Positions 1 to 5,838 of a DNA stretch of 6,362 nt are shown here, in pieces. Below the pieces are notes generated by a model. It made no database searches. It was given only the letters and a program-made list of their open reading frames with translations, and had not been told where the DNA came from. A program made the translations under genes and the position numbers. Every line of letters begins with the position of its first letter. The stretch's first letter is position 1. This stretch comes from an uncultured Lachnospiraceae bacterium (GTDB lineage: Bacteria > Bacillota > Clostridia > Lachnospirales > Lachnospiraceae), in contig CAMWMO010000105.1 of the NCBI GenBank assembly GCA_947175305.1, positions 1 to 6,362 on the forward strand. The letters run 5' to 3'.

Positions 1-1
1 T

Positions 2-1531
2 ATGGCGGTGGAGCTGGGAGCCAGCAGATTGCTGGCTCCCTATTTCAGTTCCTCGCAGATTGTGTGGACCATCATCATCTGCACTATCATGATCGCTATG
101 GCGCTGGGAAACATCTACGGCGGGCGAAGCGCGGATAAAAATCCGAATCCGGACAAGCTGTACACCCGTATTTTGATCGCGGCTGTCTGGATCGCGACGA
201 TTCCGGTGGTAGGAAAATACATCATCCTGGGGATATCGGGTCTGCTTATTTTTACGGTAAGTACGAATTTTCTGATCTGGGCGGCCTTTGCAGCATGTAT
301 GGTGATCTTTGTCTTTCCGCTTTTTCTGCTGGGGACGGTGACGCCTTCTCTGGCCAAGTATTCCGTTGACAGTCTGGAGGACAGCGGCAGCATCGTGGGA
401 ACGCTGGGCGCTTTCAACACGATCGGCAGCATCATCGGTACCTTTGTGCCCACCTTTCTCTCTATTCCGGCGGTCGGCACCTCCGTTACCTTTCTGATCT
501 TTGCGGCGATTTTACTGGTGTTAGGACTGATCTATTTTATCAGCATAAGAAGCGGTCTGCGAAAGAGCGCTGTGGCGGCGGTATTATTTCTCCTGTGCTG
601 TGGCGCGGGGGCGTCTAATGCCTTCGCTTTCTGGGAGACGGATCTGGCCTACGAAGGAGAGTCTATCTATAATTACCTACAGGTGAAAGAAAATGACAGA
701 AACGTCATATTATCGACCAATGTGCTTTTCGGAGTGCAGTCCATTCTGATCAAGGATCAGGGTCTTACGGGGATGTACTATGATTATGCGATGGCGGCTC
801 CCCTAATGACAGGCAGGGAGAAGCCGTCAGACTGTAATACGCTGATCCTTGGCATGGGGACAGGTACCTACGCGCATCAATGCCGCGCCTATTACGGTGA
901 TATGCCGGTGGAGGGTGTGGAAATCGACGAAAAGATCACGAAGCTTGCCCGGTCATATTTTGATCTTCCGGAGGATGTGAAGGTTACCACCTACGACGGC
1001 AGGGCTTATCTGAATGCCATCGACGAAAAGTACGATGTGATCATGGTGGACGCCTATCAGGATATCACGATTCCGTTTCAGATGTCCTCCACAGAGTTTT
1101 TTACACTGGTAAAGGATCATCTGACAGAGGACGGTGTGATGGTGGTCAACATGAATATGCGCGGCAGCGGAGAGGACAGCATCAACGCCTATCTGGCGGA
1201 TACCATAAGCACTGTCTTTGAGCAGGTTTATACCGTAGATGTAAGGGGCACCACCAACCGAGAGCTTTTTGCCTCCAATGATCCGAATATGCTCGCCAAT
1301 CTGGAAAGCCACAAGGCGGCTGTCGCGGATGAAAGTCTCCTCGCGATGATGAATATGGTCTCCGACAATCTGATTTCCTATGAGGCGGGAGATCGCATCA
1401 TGACGGACGACAAAGCCCCGGTGGAGCTTCTGGGGATGCGTGTCATCGATGAGCTGATCCGTAATGAGGTAGCCTATTATAAAGAGATTTACGAGAAACA
1501 GGGCATTACCGGCGTGATCAACGCCCTCTGA
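2..1531 (+). CDS. Membrane protein fused to spermidine-synthase-like SAM domain (5' partial)
   Basis: The protein has two parts. Residues 1-210 (counted from the Met at base 2) hold about six or seven hydrophobic segments, near 17-38, 55-72, 74-112, 131-153, 160-183 and 189-209, resembling the transporter-like half of fused MFS/spermidine synthase proteins. Residues 211-480 resemble the aminopropyltransferase fold: a small strand domain (YEGESIYNYLQV, GVQS), SAM motif I LILGMGTGT at 281-289, acidic GVEIDE at 305-310, DGRAYL at 332-337 and YDVIMVDAYQD at 344-354. The Met at base 2 sits in what is normally the interior of the first segment, so the true start is probably off the left edge, with perhaps 10-25 residues missing. 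The usual SpeE signatures GGGDG and YHE are replaced by GMGTG and YYD, so spermidine synthesis is not assured; another SAM-dependent transfer is possible. Family assignment is firm; substrate is unknown. Confidence 0.85.
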   Translation: MAVELGASRLLAPYFSSSQIVWTIIICTIMIAMALGNIYGGRSADKNPNPDKLYTRILIAAVWIATIPVVGKYIILGISGLLIFTVSTNFLIWAAFAACMVIFVFPLFLLGTVTPSLAKYSVDSLEDSGSIVGTLGAFNTIGSIIGTFVPTFLSIPAVGTSVTFLIFAAILLVLGLIYFISIRSGLRKSAVAAVLFLLCCGAGASNAFAFWETDLAYEGESIYNYLQVKENDRNVILSTNVLFGVQSILIKDQGLTGMYYDYAMAAPLMTGREKPSDCNTLILGMGTGTYAHQCRAYYGDMPVEGVEIDEKITKLARSYFDLPEDVKVTTYDGRAYLNAIDEKYDVIMVDAYQDITIPFQMSSTEFFTLVKDHLTEDGVMVVNMNMRGSGEDSINAYLADTISTVFEQVYTVDVRGTTNRELFASNDPNMLANLESHKAAVADESLLAMMNMVSDNLISYEAGDRIMTDDKAPVELLGMRVIDELIRNEVAYYKEIYEKQGITGVINAL

Positions 1532-1544
1532 GAAATCTGTGAAT

Positions 1545-1572
1545 CGAGTAGGGGAGATTTTTGCCCTACTCG
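1545..1572. repeat. Perfect inverted repeat with T-rich loop
   Basis: CGAGTAGGG at 1545-1553 pairs exactly with CCCTACTCG at 1564-1572, leaving a 10-base loop containing TTTTT. It starts 14 bases after the stop of the spermidine-synthase-like gene. No T run follows the stem on either strand, so it is not a standard intrinsic terminator, although it may still stop or stabilise the upstream transcript. It directly abuts the next nested hairpin. Confidence 0.6.
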
Positions 1573-1574
1573 TC

Positions 1575-1626
1575 GCGCGACCCGTGCGCCACGTAAGTGG
1601 CATACTTCCTCTGCACGGGTCTGCGC
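1575..1626. repeat. Nested hairpin element between convergent genes
   Basis: The outer arms GACCCGTGC (1579-1587) and GCACGGGTC (1613-1621) pair perfectly. GCGC (1575-1578) and GCGC (1623-1626) extend the stem across one bulged T at 1622. Inside is a second perfect hairpin, GCCAC (1588-1592) with GTGGC (1597-1601), closed by GTAA, which is a GNRA tetraloop when read on the plus strand. The remaining 1602-1612 is a single-stranded asymmetric side. It could be a dispersed palindromic repeat, a transcript-end structure or a small structured RNA; the sequence alone does not decide. Confidence 0.55.
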
Positions 1627-1628
1627 AT

Positions 1629-1663
1629 AAAAAGGAACCACCGTGCTGTCACAGTGATTCCTT
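1629..1663 (-). terminator. Intrinsic terminator of the 209-aa gene
   Basis: Arms 1632-1645 and 1650-1663 form a 14-pair stem with a 4-base loop at 1646-1649. Read on the minus strand, the only two irregular positions become G-U wobbles, whereas on the plus strand they would be C-A mismatches; this assigns the strand. On the minus strand the stem ends in TTCCTTTTT, a proper T run. It lies 25 bases past the stop codon of the minus-strand gene. Confidence 0.85.
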
Positions 1664-1688
1664 CTATTTTGCTATGTTTTATTGAAGA

Positions 1689-2318
1689 TTAGTTGGTGGT
1701 TGCAACAGTCTGGTTTGCTTCCTCAGCCATCTTGTCAAAGCCGGCCATAACAGCGTCATAGGTCTGCTTGGAAATCTCGGGAAGCTCGCCGCCCCAGGTC
1801 TTCTCAGCCTGCTTGTAACCCTTCTCGAAAGCCTTGCGCATATCTTCAATCTTGCTCGGATCACCGCCGGTCAAAGCGGTAGCGAAATCGAGGATTCTGT
1901 TGGATGTCTGCTTAACGCCCCAGTAACCGTCCTCGGAAACGTCTTCCTGTGCCTGCAGCTTAGTAGCCTCATCCACTTCAAACTTGCCGCTAGCAAGGAA
2001 CTGCCACATATTGCCGTTGGCAACATTGAAGGTCTGCCCCTGCTTGGTCATCAACTGCTGTACGATATTCTGCAGCTGCTGTGTGTGAGCCTCAGCATCC
2101 GCTTTCATCTTATTGATCAGCTCTGTGTTCTGTACATATTTCTTAGCGGATACAGCCGTGTCCTTTGAAGGCTCATAAACTACGCCGTTATCTTTCTTTT
2201 GCTCATTGTCCTTGTCCTGGCTTACAATCTCTTCCGCAGGCTTCGTCTCTGTCTGTGTGGTTGTCGAGTATGTTTCGTAAGCGCTTACGCCTACATTGCT
2301 AATTCCGTTTACGCTCAT
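1689..2318 (-). CDS. Uncharacterised 209-aa soluble protein, possibly motility-associated
   Basis: I cannot name this protein. It starts MSVNGIS, has no signal peptide or membrane segment, and residues 17-57 are a Thr/Glu/Lys/Asp-rich, probably disordered stretch. Residues 58-92 look helical and Gln-rich (possible coiled coil). The C-terminal part, about 128-198, is compact and looks conserved: SEDGYWGVKQTS, RILDFATALTGGDPSK, FEKGYKQAEKTWGGELPEIS and QTYDAVMAGFDKM. From memory, similar C-terminal modules occur in unnamed proteins of flagellated bacteria, but I could not test this. The start is secure: AAGGAGGG sits 7 bases upstream of the ATG. The gene is monocistronic, with its own terminator at 1629-1663, and its upstream region has a SigD-like candidate promoter. 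A motility or cell-surface link is inference only. Confidence 0.85.
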   Translation of the reverse strand: MSVNGISNVGVSAYETYSTTTQTETKPAEEIVSQDKDNEQKKDNGVVYEPSKDTAVSAKKYVQNTELINKMKADAEAHTQQLQNIVQQLMTKQGQTFNVANGNMWQFLASGKFEVDEATKLQAQEDVSEDGYWGVKQTSNRILDFATALTGGDPSKIEDMRKAFEKGYKQAEKTWGGELPEISKQTYDAVMAGFDKMAEEANQTVATTN

Positions 2319-2325
2319 GGGTATT

Positions 2326-2333
2326 CCCTCCTT
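2326..2333 (-). promoter_or_regulatory. Strong ribosome binding site for the 209-aa gene
   Basis: On the minus strand AAGGAGGG lies 7 bases before the ATG at 2318. It is close to a perfect anti-16S match, fixes the start codon and suggests efficient translation. Confidence 0.85.
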
Positions 2334-2401
2334 GGATAATGTAGTAAATGTTTATTGTTACATAAAGACCGCCATAGGGCAATCTCTCTTTTCTATTTAC
2401 T

Positions 2402-2429
2402 ATATCGTACCGTTTTCCTGAATAAATTA
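2402..2429 (-). promoter_or_regulatory. Candidate SigD (sigma-28-like) promoter for the 209-aa gene
   Basis: On the minus strand TAAT (2426-2429) and TACGATAT (2402-2409) are 16 bases apart. The Bacillus SigD consensus is TAAA, 14-16 bases, GCCGATAT, so 3 of 4 and 6 of 8 bases agree. Transcription would start near 2395, giving a leader of about 77 bases. An overlapping SigA -10 (TATAGT, 2399-2404) exists, but has no credible -35 box at 17 bases. The stretch is AT-rich, so a chance match is possible. Confidence 0.35.
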
Positions 2430-2477
2430 GAAGAAAAAAAGAAATTTTGAAAAAAATTCCTTTCAGAAAGAGGAAAC

Positions 2478-2506
2478 TTGACAGTGTGTACAAAATTAAG
2501 TACAAT
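2478..2506 (+). promoter_or_regulatory. SigA promoter of the ispE operon
   Basis: TTGACA (2478-2483) is a perfect -35 box and TACAAT (2501-2506) a one-off -10 box, separated by exactly 17 bases. A-rich and T-rich runs at about 2430-2460 just upstream could act as an UP element. Transcription should start near 2512-2514, giving a leader of about 64 bases before the ispE ATG. Confidence 0.85.
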
Positions 2507-2507
2507 C

Positions 2508-2519
2508 TTTGTATACAAA
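2508..2519. promoter_or_regulatory. Palindromic operator, FadR/GntR type
   Basis: TTTGTATACAAA is a perfect 12-base palindrome centred on the expected transcription start of the ispE promoter, two bases after the -10 box. Its core TTGTATACAA fits the FadR-subfamily GntR operator pattern T-N-GTA-TAC-N-A. A FadR-subfamily regulator is encoded at 3481-4167 in the same transcript, so it is the obvious candidate ligand. Occupancy here would block transcription initiation. A weaker inverted pair TGTAC / GTACA (2487-2491 / 2500-2504) lies just upstream, in the promoter spacer and -10 box. Confidence 0.6.
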
Positions 2520-2576
2520 ATACATTGTTGCCATAAAAATTATGTTTCAGCGAAATAAAGGAATTTTCAGTCGATC

Positions 2577-3461
2577 ATGGTGAGAGAGAGAGCTTACGGA
2601 AAAATAAATTTAGGTCTGGATGTATTGCGGCGCAGGCCGGATGGCTATCATGAATTAAAGATGATCATGCAGACCGTGGATATTTATGACGATCTGACGT
2701 TTCAGAGGCGGCAGGAGCCCGGCATCGCGCTTGGGATAGAGGGCGCGGATCTGTCGGCGGGGACGGATAATCTGATCTGCCGTGCGGCGGCTCTTCTGCT
2801 GCAGGAGAAAAATATCGCAGAGGGCGTGGAGATCACTTTAAAAAAAAGGATTCCTATCGCGGCGGGTATGGCAGGCGGAAGCGCTGATGCGGCGGCTGCG
2901 CTGCGGGGACTGAACACTCTTTTTGCATTAGGCTGTTCTACGGAAGAGCTGCAAAAGCTGGGAGTAAAGCTGGGGGCGGACATTCCCTACTGTCTCGTGG
3001 GAGGGACCATGCTCTCGGAGGGCATCGGAGAAATCCTGACGCCGCTGACACCGCCCCCTGCCTGTCATCTGGTGGTGGCGAAGCCATCCATCGATGTGTC
3101 TACTGCGTTTGTCTATGGGCATTTGCAGGCTGACAAACTGTCCTATCATCCCGATATCGACGGCATGGCACAGGCGCTTGCGGTCGGAGACTTGAAAGGA
3201 ATCACCGACAGAATGGGCAATGTGCTTGAGACGGTCACAGAGCGGGAGTATCCTGTTATTAGCGGATTAAAGGAGCTGATGCGGGAAATGGGAGCGGAAA
3301 ACGCGCTGATGAGCGGCAGCGGTCCCACCGTATTCGGTATTTGTAAGGAGAAGGAGCAGGCGTCGCAGATTGCGGCAGCCATAAGGGAGAGAGGGCTTGC
3401 GGACGCTGTGTTTGTGACTACATGCTGTGAGGGATATGCGCGGACGGGCGGGACGCTTTAG
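2577..3461 (+). CDS. ispE: 4-diphosphocytidyl-2-C-methyl-D-erythritol kinase
   Basis: This GHMP-family kinase phosphorylates CDP-methylerythritol with ATP in the non-mevalonate (MEP) pathway to IPP and DMAPP, in the cytoplasm. At 294 residues it has full family length. The N-terminal motif AYGKINLGLDVLRRRPDGYHEL (split here: AYGKINLGL at 6-14, RPDGYHEL at 20-27) includes the conserved Lys9. The glycine-rich ATP loop PIAAGMAGGSADAAAA is at 93-108, catalytic Asp135 lies in GADIPYC (133-139), and the C-terminal GHMP motif MSGSGPTVFG is at 245-254. The ATG at 2577 is the only reasonable start, since an in-frame stop lies at 2556-2558; its nearest Shine-Dalgarno (AAAGGA, 2557-2562) is an unusually distant 14 bases away, hinting at modest translation. 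It is the first gene of the operon, driven by the promoter at 2478-2506. Confidence 0.96.
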   Translation: MVRERAYGKINLGLDVLRRRPDGYHELKMIMQTVDIYDDLTFQRRQEPGIALGIEGADLSAGTDNLICRAAALLLQEKNIAEGVEITLKKRIPIAAGMAGGSADAAAALRGLNTLFALGCSTEELQKLGVKLGADIPYCLVGGTMLSEGIGEILTPLTPPPACHLVVAKPSIDVSTAFVYGHLQADKLSYHPDIDGMAQALAVGDLKGITDRMGNVLETVTEREYPVISGLKELMREMGAENALMSGSGPTVFGICKEKEQASQIAAAIRERGLADAVFVTTCCEGYARTGGTL

Positions 3462-3480
3462 AAACAGAAGGAGATGACAT

Positions 3481-4167
3481 ATGGAAAATGACTTTACGGT
3501 AAATATGGACGAGTTCCTTCCGCTGCGTGATGTGGTGTTCAACACGCTGCGCCGGGCGATTCTGACAGGAGAACTCAAGCCGGGCGAGCGGCTGATGGAA
3601 ATTCATCTGGCGAACCGTTTGGGCGTGAGCCGGACGCCGATCCGGGAGGCGATACGTAAGCTGGAATTGGAGGGACTGGTCACCATGATTCCCAGGAGGG
3701 GAGCTGAGGTGGCACAGATCACGGAAAAGAGTCTGCAGGATGTGCTGGAGGTGCGCCGTGCTCTGGATGCGCTCTGTGCAGAGCTTGCCTGCGACAGGAT
3801 CACTGCTGAGGGGAAGACGTCGCTCAAGAAAGCCTGCGATCATTTTGAGGAAGTCACCCGGACCGGGGATGCGGTCGCCATCGCGGAGGCGGATGTTGCG
3901 CTTCACGACATCATTGTACAGGCTACGGGCAACCAGCGGCTGGTTCAGCTTATCAATAATCTGTCTGAGCAGATGTACCGCTACCGCTTCGAGTATATCA
4001 AGGACGAAAGCGGGCATGAAAATCTGATCAATGAGCATAGGATGATATATGAGAGCATTATGAATGGGGATAAGGAGAAAGCCGCGGCGGCGGCGCGCCT
4101 TCATATCGACAATCAGGAACGCTCTATTATAAGACAGATCCGTATTGATCCCCGCAGGAAAAACTAG
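3481..4167 (+). CDS. GntR-family transcriptional regulator, FadR subfamily (FCD domain)
   Basis: This is a dimeric DNA-binding repressor or activator of 228 residues. The winged helix-turn-helix spans about 14-80, with the classic ILTGELKPGERL (27-38) and recognition region LGVSRTPIREAIRKLELEGL (47-66). The FCD ligand domain spans about 86-212. Its metal-binding pattern seems intact: D138 and H142 in ADVALHD, H186 in NEHRMIY and H208 in RLHID, with spacings usual for the family. Such domains usually sense a small carboxylic acid through a bound metal, but the effector here is unknown. The start has AAGGAG 7 bases upstream. It follows ispE by 19 bases without a terminator, so the two are probably co-transcribed; a FadR-type palindrome at the ispE promoter suggests autoregulation. 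Confidence 0.93.
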   Translation: MENDFTVNMDEFLPLRDVVFNTLRRAILTGELKPGERLMEIHLANRLGVSRTPIREAIRKLELEGLVTMIPRRGAEVAQITEKSLQDVLEVRRALDALCAELACDRITAEGKTSLKKACDHFEEVTRTGDAVAIAEADVALHDIIVQATGNQRLVQLINNLSEQMYRYRFEYIKDESGHENLINEHRMIYESIMNGDKEKAAAAARLHIDNQERSIIRQIRIDPRRKN

Positions 4168-4254
4168 AGTATCTCCTGCCCTGCCTGTATCAAAGCGCCA
4201 TAGAACGGGCATACTCTCAGTGTCGGAAAGATCCGGCAGATGGGAGAAAGGATC

Positions 4255-4500
4255 ATGTGGAAAAAAGGAAGAGCATTTGCAGCCTGCGTTCTTGCTACAG
4301 CATGGTGGAGTGTTTTTTATCCTGAACTTTGCTTTACGCAGGAAACCTGCGAGGTGATATCGGACGCGGACGGCAGGATGCAGACGGAAGAAATAGATGT
4401 GGCAGAGATCTGGCGTTCCTCGGGAGAGGAGCTGGTAATCAGCAGCAGGTTTTTAGAATGGTGTGAGAAGAATCTGGGAGCAGAGAAGGAATATGAGTAG
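4255..4500 (+). CDS. Small membrane-anchored or exported protein of unknown function
   Basis: This gene encodes 81 residues. The N-terminus MWKKGRAFAAC has positive charges followed by a hydrophobic stretch to about residue 28, fitting a signal peptide or single membrane anchor. The remaining about 50 residues are acidic and hydrophilic, ending with a helix-like segment (SSRFLEWCEKNLGAEKEYE, 63-81). Cysteines are at 11, 26, 32 and 70; no convincing lipobox is present. I chose the ATG at 4255 because GGGAG (4242-4246) lies 8 bases upstream; an in-frame ATG at 4240 would add five residues with a poor binding site. The stop overlaps the start of murI by 8 bases, which supports a real, translated gene coupled to murI. 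I do not recognise the family. Confidence 0.6.
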   Translation: MWKKGRAFAACVLATAWWSVFYPELCFTQETCEVISDADGRMQTEEIDVAEIWRSSGEELVISSRFLEWCEKNLGAEKEYE

Positions 4501-5326
4501 ACAGGAAGAATGGCATAACAGACCGATCGGCGTGTTTGATTCGGGGGTGGGCGGCCTGACTGTGGCCCGTGAGATCATGCGGCAGCTGCCCAACGAGCGG
4601 ATCGTATATTTCGGCGACACGGCGAGAGTGCCCTATGGGAACAAATCCAGAGAGACCATAACGAAATTCTCCAGACAGATCGTGCGCTTTTTGGAGACAC
4701 AGCAGATAAAGGCCATTGTGGTGGCTTGCAATACTGCCAGTGCCTACGCATTGGAGGAGCTGGAGAAAGAGGTAGACCTCCCGATGATCGGTGTGGTCAA
4801 ACCGGGTGTCAGAGCGGCACTGGGGGCGACAAAAAATAAAAAAATCGGGGTTGTGGCCACGGAGGCCACTATCCACAGCGGAATCTACAGCCGTTACATA
4901 GAAAAGAATGACAAAGATGTGAGTGTTTTGGGAAAGGCGTGTCCTCTCTTTGTTCCTCTGGTAGAGGAAGGGCTGTGGGAAGATCCCGTGACGGATGAGA
5001 TCGCGCGCCGCTATCTGGCAGAACTGATTGACAGCGGGATTGACACGCTGATATTGGGGTGTACCCACTATCCGATGCTGCGCTCCACGGTGGCAAAAAT
5101 CATGGGGGAGAGCGTTACTCTGGTCAACCCCGCCTATGAGACAGCCAGAGAATTAAAGCAGCTTCTGGAGGAGAAGGATCTGGAGAGTGAGCACAGGCCG
5201 GGGCTGGGCACAGAGCTGTACCGCTTCTTTGTCAGCGATGCCGCCGATAAGTTCCAGCGCTTTGCAAATTCCATTTTGACCTACGGCATATTATCTGCCA
5301 AGGTCATCAATATTGACGAATATTAG
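4493..5326 (+). CDS. murI: Glutamate racemase
   Basis: This enzyme interconverts L- and D-glutamate without a cofactor, supplying D-glutamate for the peptidoglycan stem peptide in the cytoplasm. It has 277 residues, the normal family length. The key motifs are intact: PIGVFDSGVGGLTV at 11-24 (Asp16), FGDTARVPYG at 40-49, VACNTAS at 77-83 with catalytic Cys79, and LGCTHYP at 188-194 with catalytic Cys190 and His192. The ATG at 4493 gives the usual short N-terminus; a GTG at 4463 would add ten residues deep inside the upstream gene and is rejected. The AAGGA at 4486-4490 is only two bases from the ATG, so initiation may rely on coupling to the overlapping small gene (overlap ATGAGTAG). Confidence 0.96.
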   Translation: MSRQEEWHNRPIGVFDSGVGGLTVAREIMRQLPNERIVYFGDTARVPYGNKSRETITKFSRQIVRFLETQQIKAIVVACNTASAYALEELEKEVDLPMIGVVKPGVRAALGATKNKKIGVVATEATIHSGIYSRYIEKNDKDVSVLGKACPLFVPLVEEGLWEDPVTDEIARRYLAELIDSGIDTLILGCTHYPMLRSTVAKIMGESVTLVNPAYETARELKQLLEEKDLESEHRPGLGTELYRFFVSDAADKFQRFANSILTYGILSAKVINIDEY

Positions 5327-5342
5327 CGGGAGAAGGTTTGCT

Positions 5343-5798
5343 ATGACAAAAGAGGTATTACTGACCCTGCAAGGGCTGCAGTTCGACCAGCGGGAGGAAA
5401 ACGCCGATAAGATTGAAATCGTTACCGTAGGCGATTATTATAAAAAGAACGACAAGCATTATGTGATCTATGAGGAGGTCACAGAAGGATTTGATCGTCC
5501 CACAAAGAACCGGTTGAAGATCGGCAGCCACATGGTGGAGCTGACACGCAACGGTCTGGTGAACGTGCATATGATCTTTCAGGAAAATAAAAAGAATATG
5601 TCGAATTATAATACTCCCTTCGGACAGATTCTGGTGGGCATCGATACCAAACGGATTGTGATAGAAGAGAGGGAAGATGCGATTCTGGTAGATGTGGATT
5701 ACGCGCTGGATATCAATTATGAGTTTCTGTCGGACTGTCATATCCGGATTGAAATTCTCCCCAAAGAAGAAAACAGCGGCTTCACGCTGCTAACGTGA
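5343..5798 (+). CDS. DUF1934 family protein (YwiB-like beta-barrel)
   Basis: The protein has 151 residues, no signal peptide and no membrane segment, with an alternating beta-strand pattern typical of the small DUF1934 barrel (Bacillus YwiB type): YVIYEEVTEG at 40-49, NRLKIG, MVELTRNGLVNVHMIF at 64-79, TPFGQILVGIDTKRI at 91-105 and VDVDYALDINYEFLSDCHIRIEI near 116-138. The biochemical role of the family is unknown. The ATG at 5343 is preferred: AGAAGG (5331-5336) sits 6 bases upstream. An in-frame TTG at 5313 would overlap murI and adds nothing family-like. The gene follows murI by 16 bases, probably as the last gene of the operon. The final 24 bases lie inside a hairpin (5775-5805). Confidence 0.85.
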   Translation: MTKEVLLTLQGLQFDQREENADKIEIVTVGDYYKKNDKHYVIYEEVTEGFDRPTKNRLKIGSHMVELTRNGLVNVHMIFQENKKNMSNYNTPFGQILVGIDTKRIVIEEREDAILVDVDYALDINYEFLSDCHIRIEILPKEENSGFTLLT

Positions 5799-5805
5799 AA
5801 CCGCT
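5775..5805 (-). terminator. Possible terminator of the right-hand minus-strand gene
   Basis: Arms 5775-5786 and 5794-5805 give a 12-pair stem with a 7-base loop. One position is G-U on the minus strand but C-A on the plus strand, and the minus-strand continuation is GTTTTCTTCTTT, so it fits a minus-strand intrinsic terminator. It overlaps the last 24 bases of the DUF1934 coding region and lies about 90 bases past the minus-strand stop. Confidence 0.5.
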
Positions 5806-5814
5806 ATATATCAC

Positions 5815-5837
5815 CGAGGACTGTTTTGCAGTCCTCG
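5815..5837. repeat. Perfect hairpin with TTTTG loop
   Basis: CGAGGACTG (5815-5823) pairs perfectly with CAGTCCTCG (5829-5837) around a 5-base loop. There is no T run after it on the plus strand, so it is not a standard terminator for the murI operon, although it may protect the 3' end. It begins the hairpin cluster that continues to 5892. Confidence 0.55.
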
Positions 5838-5838
5838 A

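Noticed and set aside
1545..1572. Intrinsic terminator for the left gene
   Set aside because: The stem is perfect, but no T run follows on the plus strand; the T run lies in the loop, so I list it only as an inverted repeat.
953..1603. Minus-strand open frame of 216 codons
   Set aside because: It lies antisense to the spermidine-synthase-like domain, has no recognisable motif, and runs into the hairpin block; it is a shadow of the real gene.
2299..2505. Minus-strand frame of 68 codons in the divergent spacer
   Set aside because: It is AT-rich, Phe/Ile/Leu-rich low-complexity sequence covering promoters and the ribosome binding site of the 209-aa gene.
3418..4212. Minus-strand open frame of 264 codons
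   Set aside because: It is antisense to the clear GntR gene, with no family signature and His/Arg/Pro-rich composition typical of a shadow frame.
4145..4357. Plus-strand frame of 70 codons after gntR
   Set aside because: It overlaps the small gene in another frame, has no ribosome binding site and no sensible protein pattern.
4463..4495. Upstream GTG start for murI
   Set aside because: It would add MRRIWEQRRN with no family counterpart; the ATG at 4493 gives the usual N-terminus.
4439..5068. Minus-strand open frame of 209 codons
   Set aside because: It is antisense to murI, whose motifs are unmistakable.
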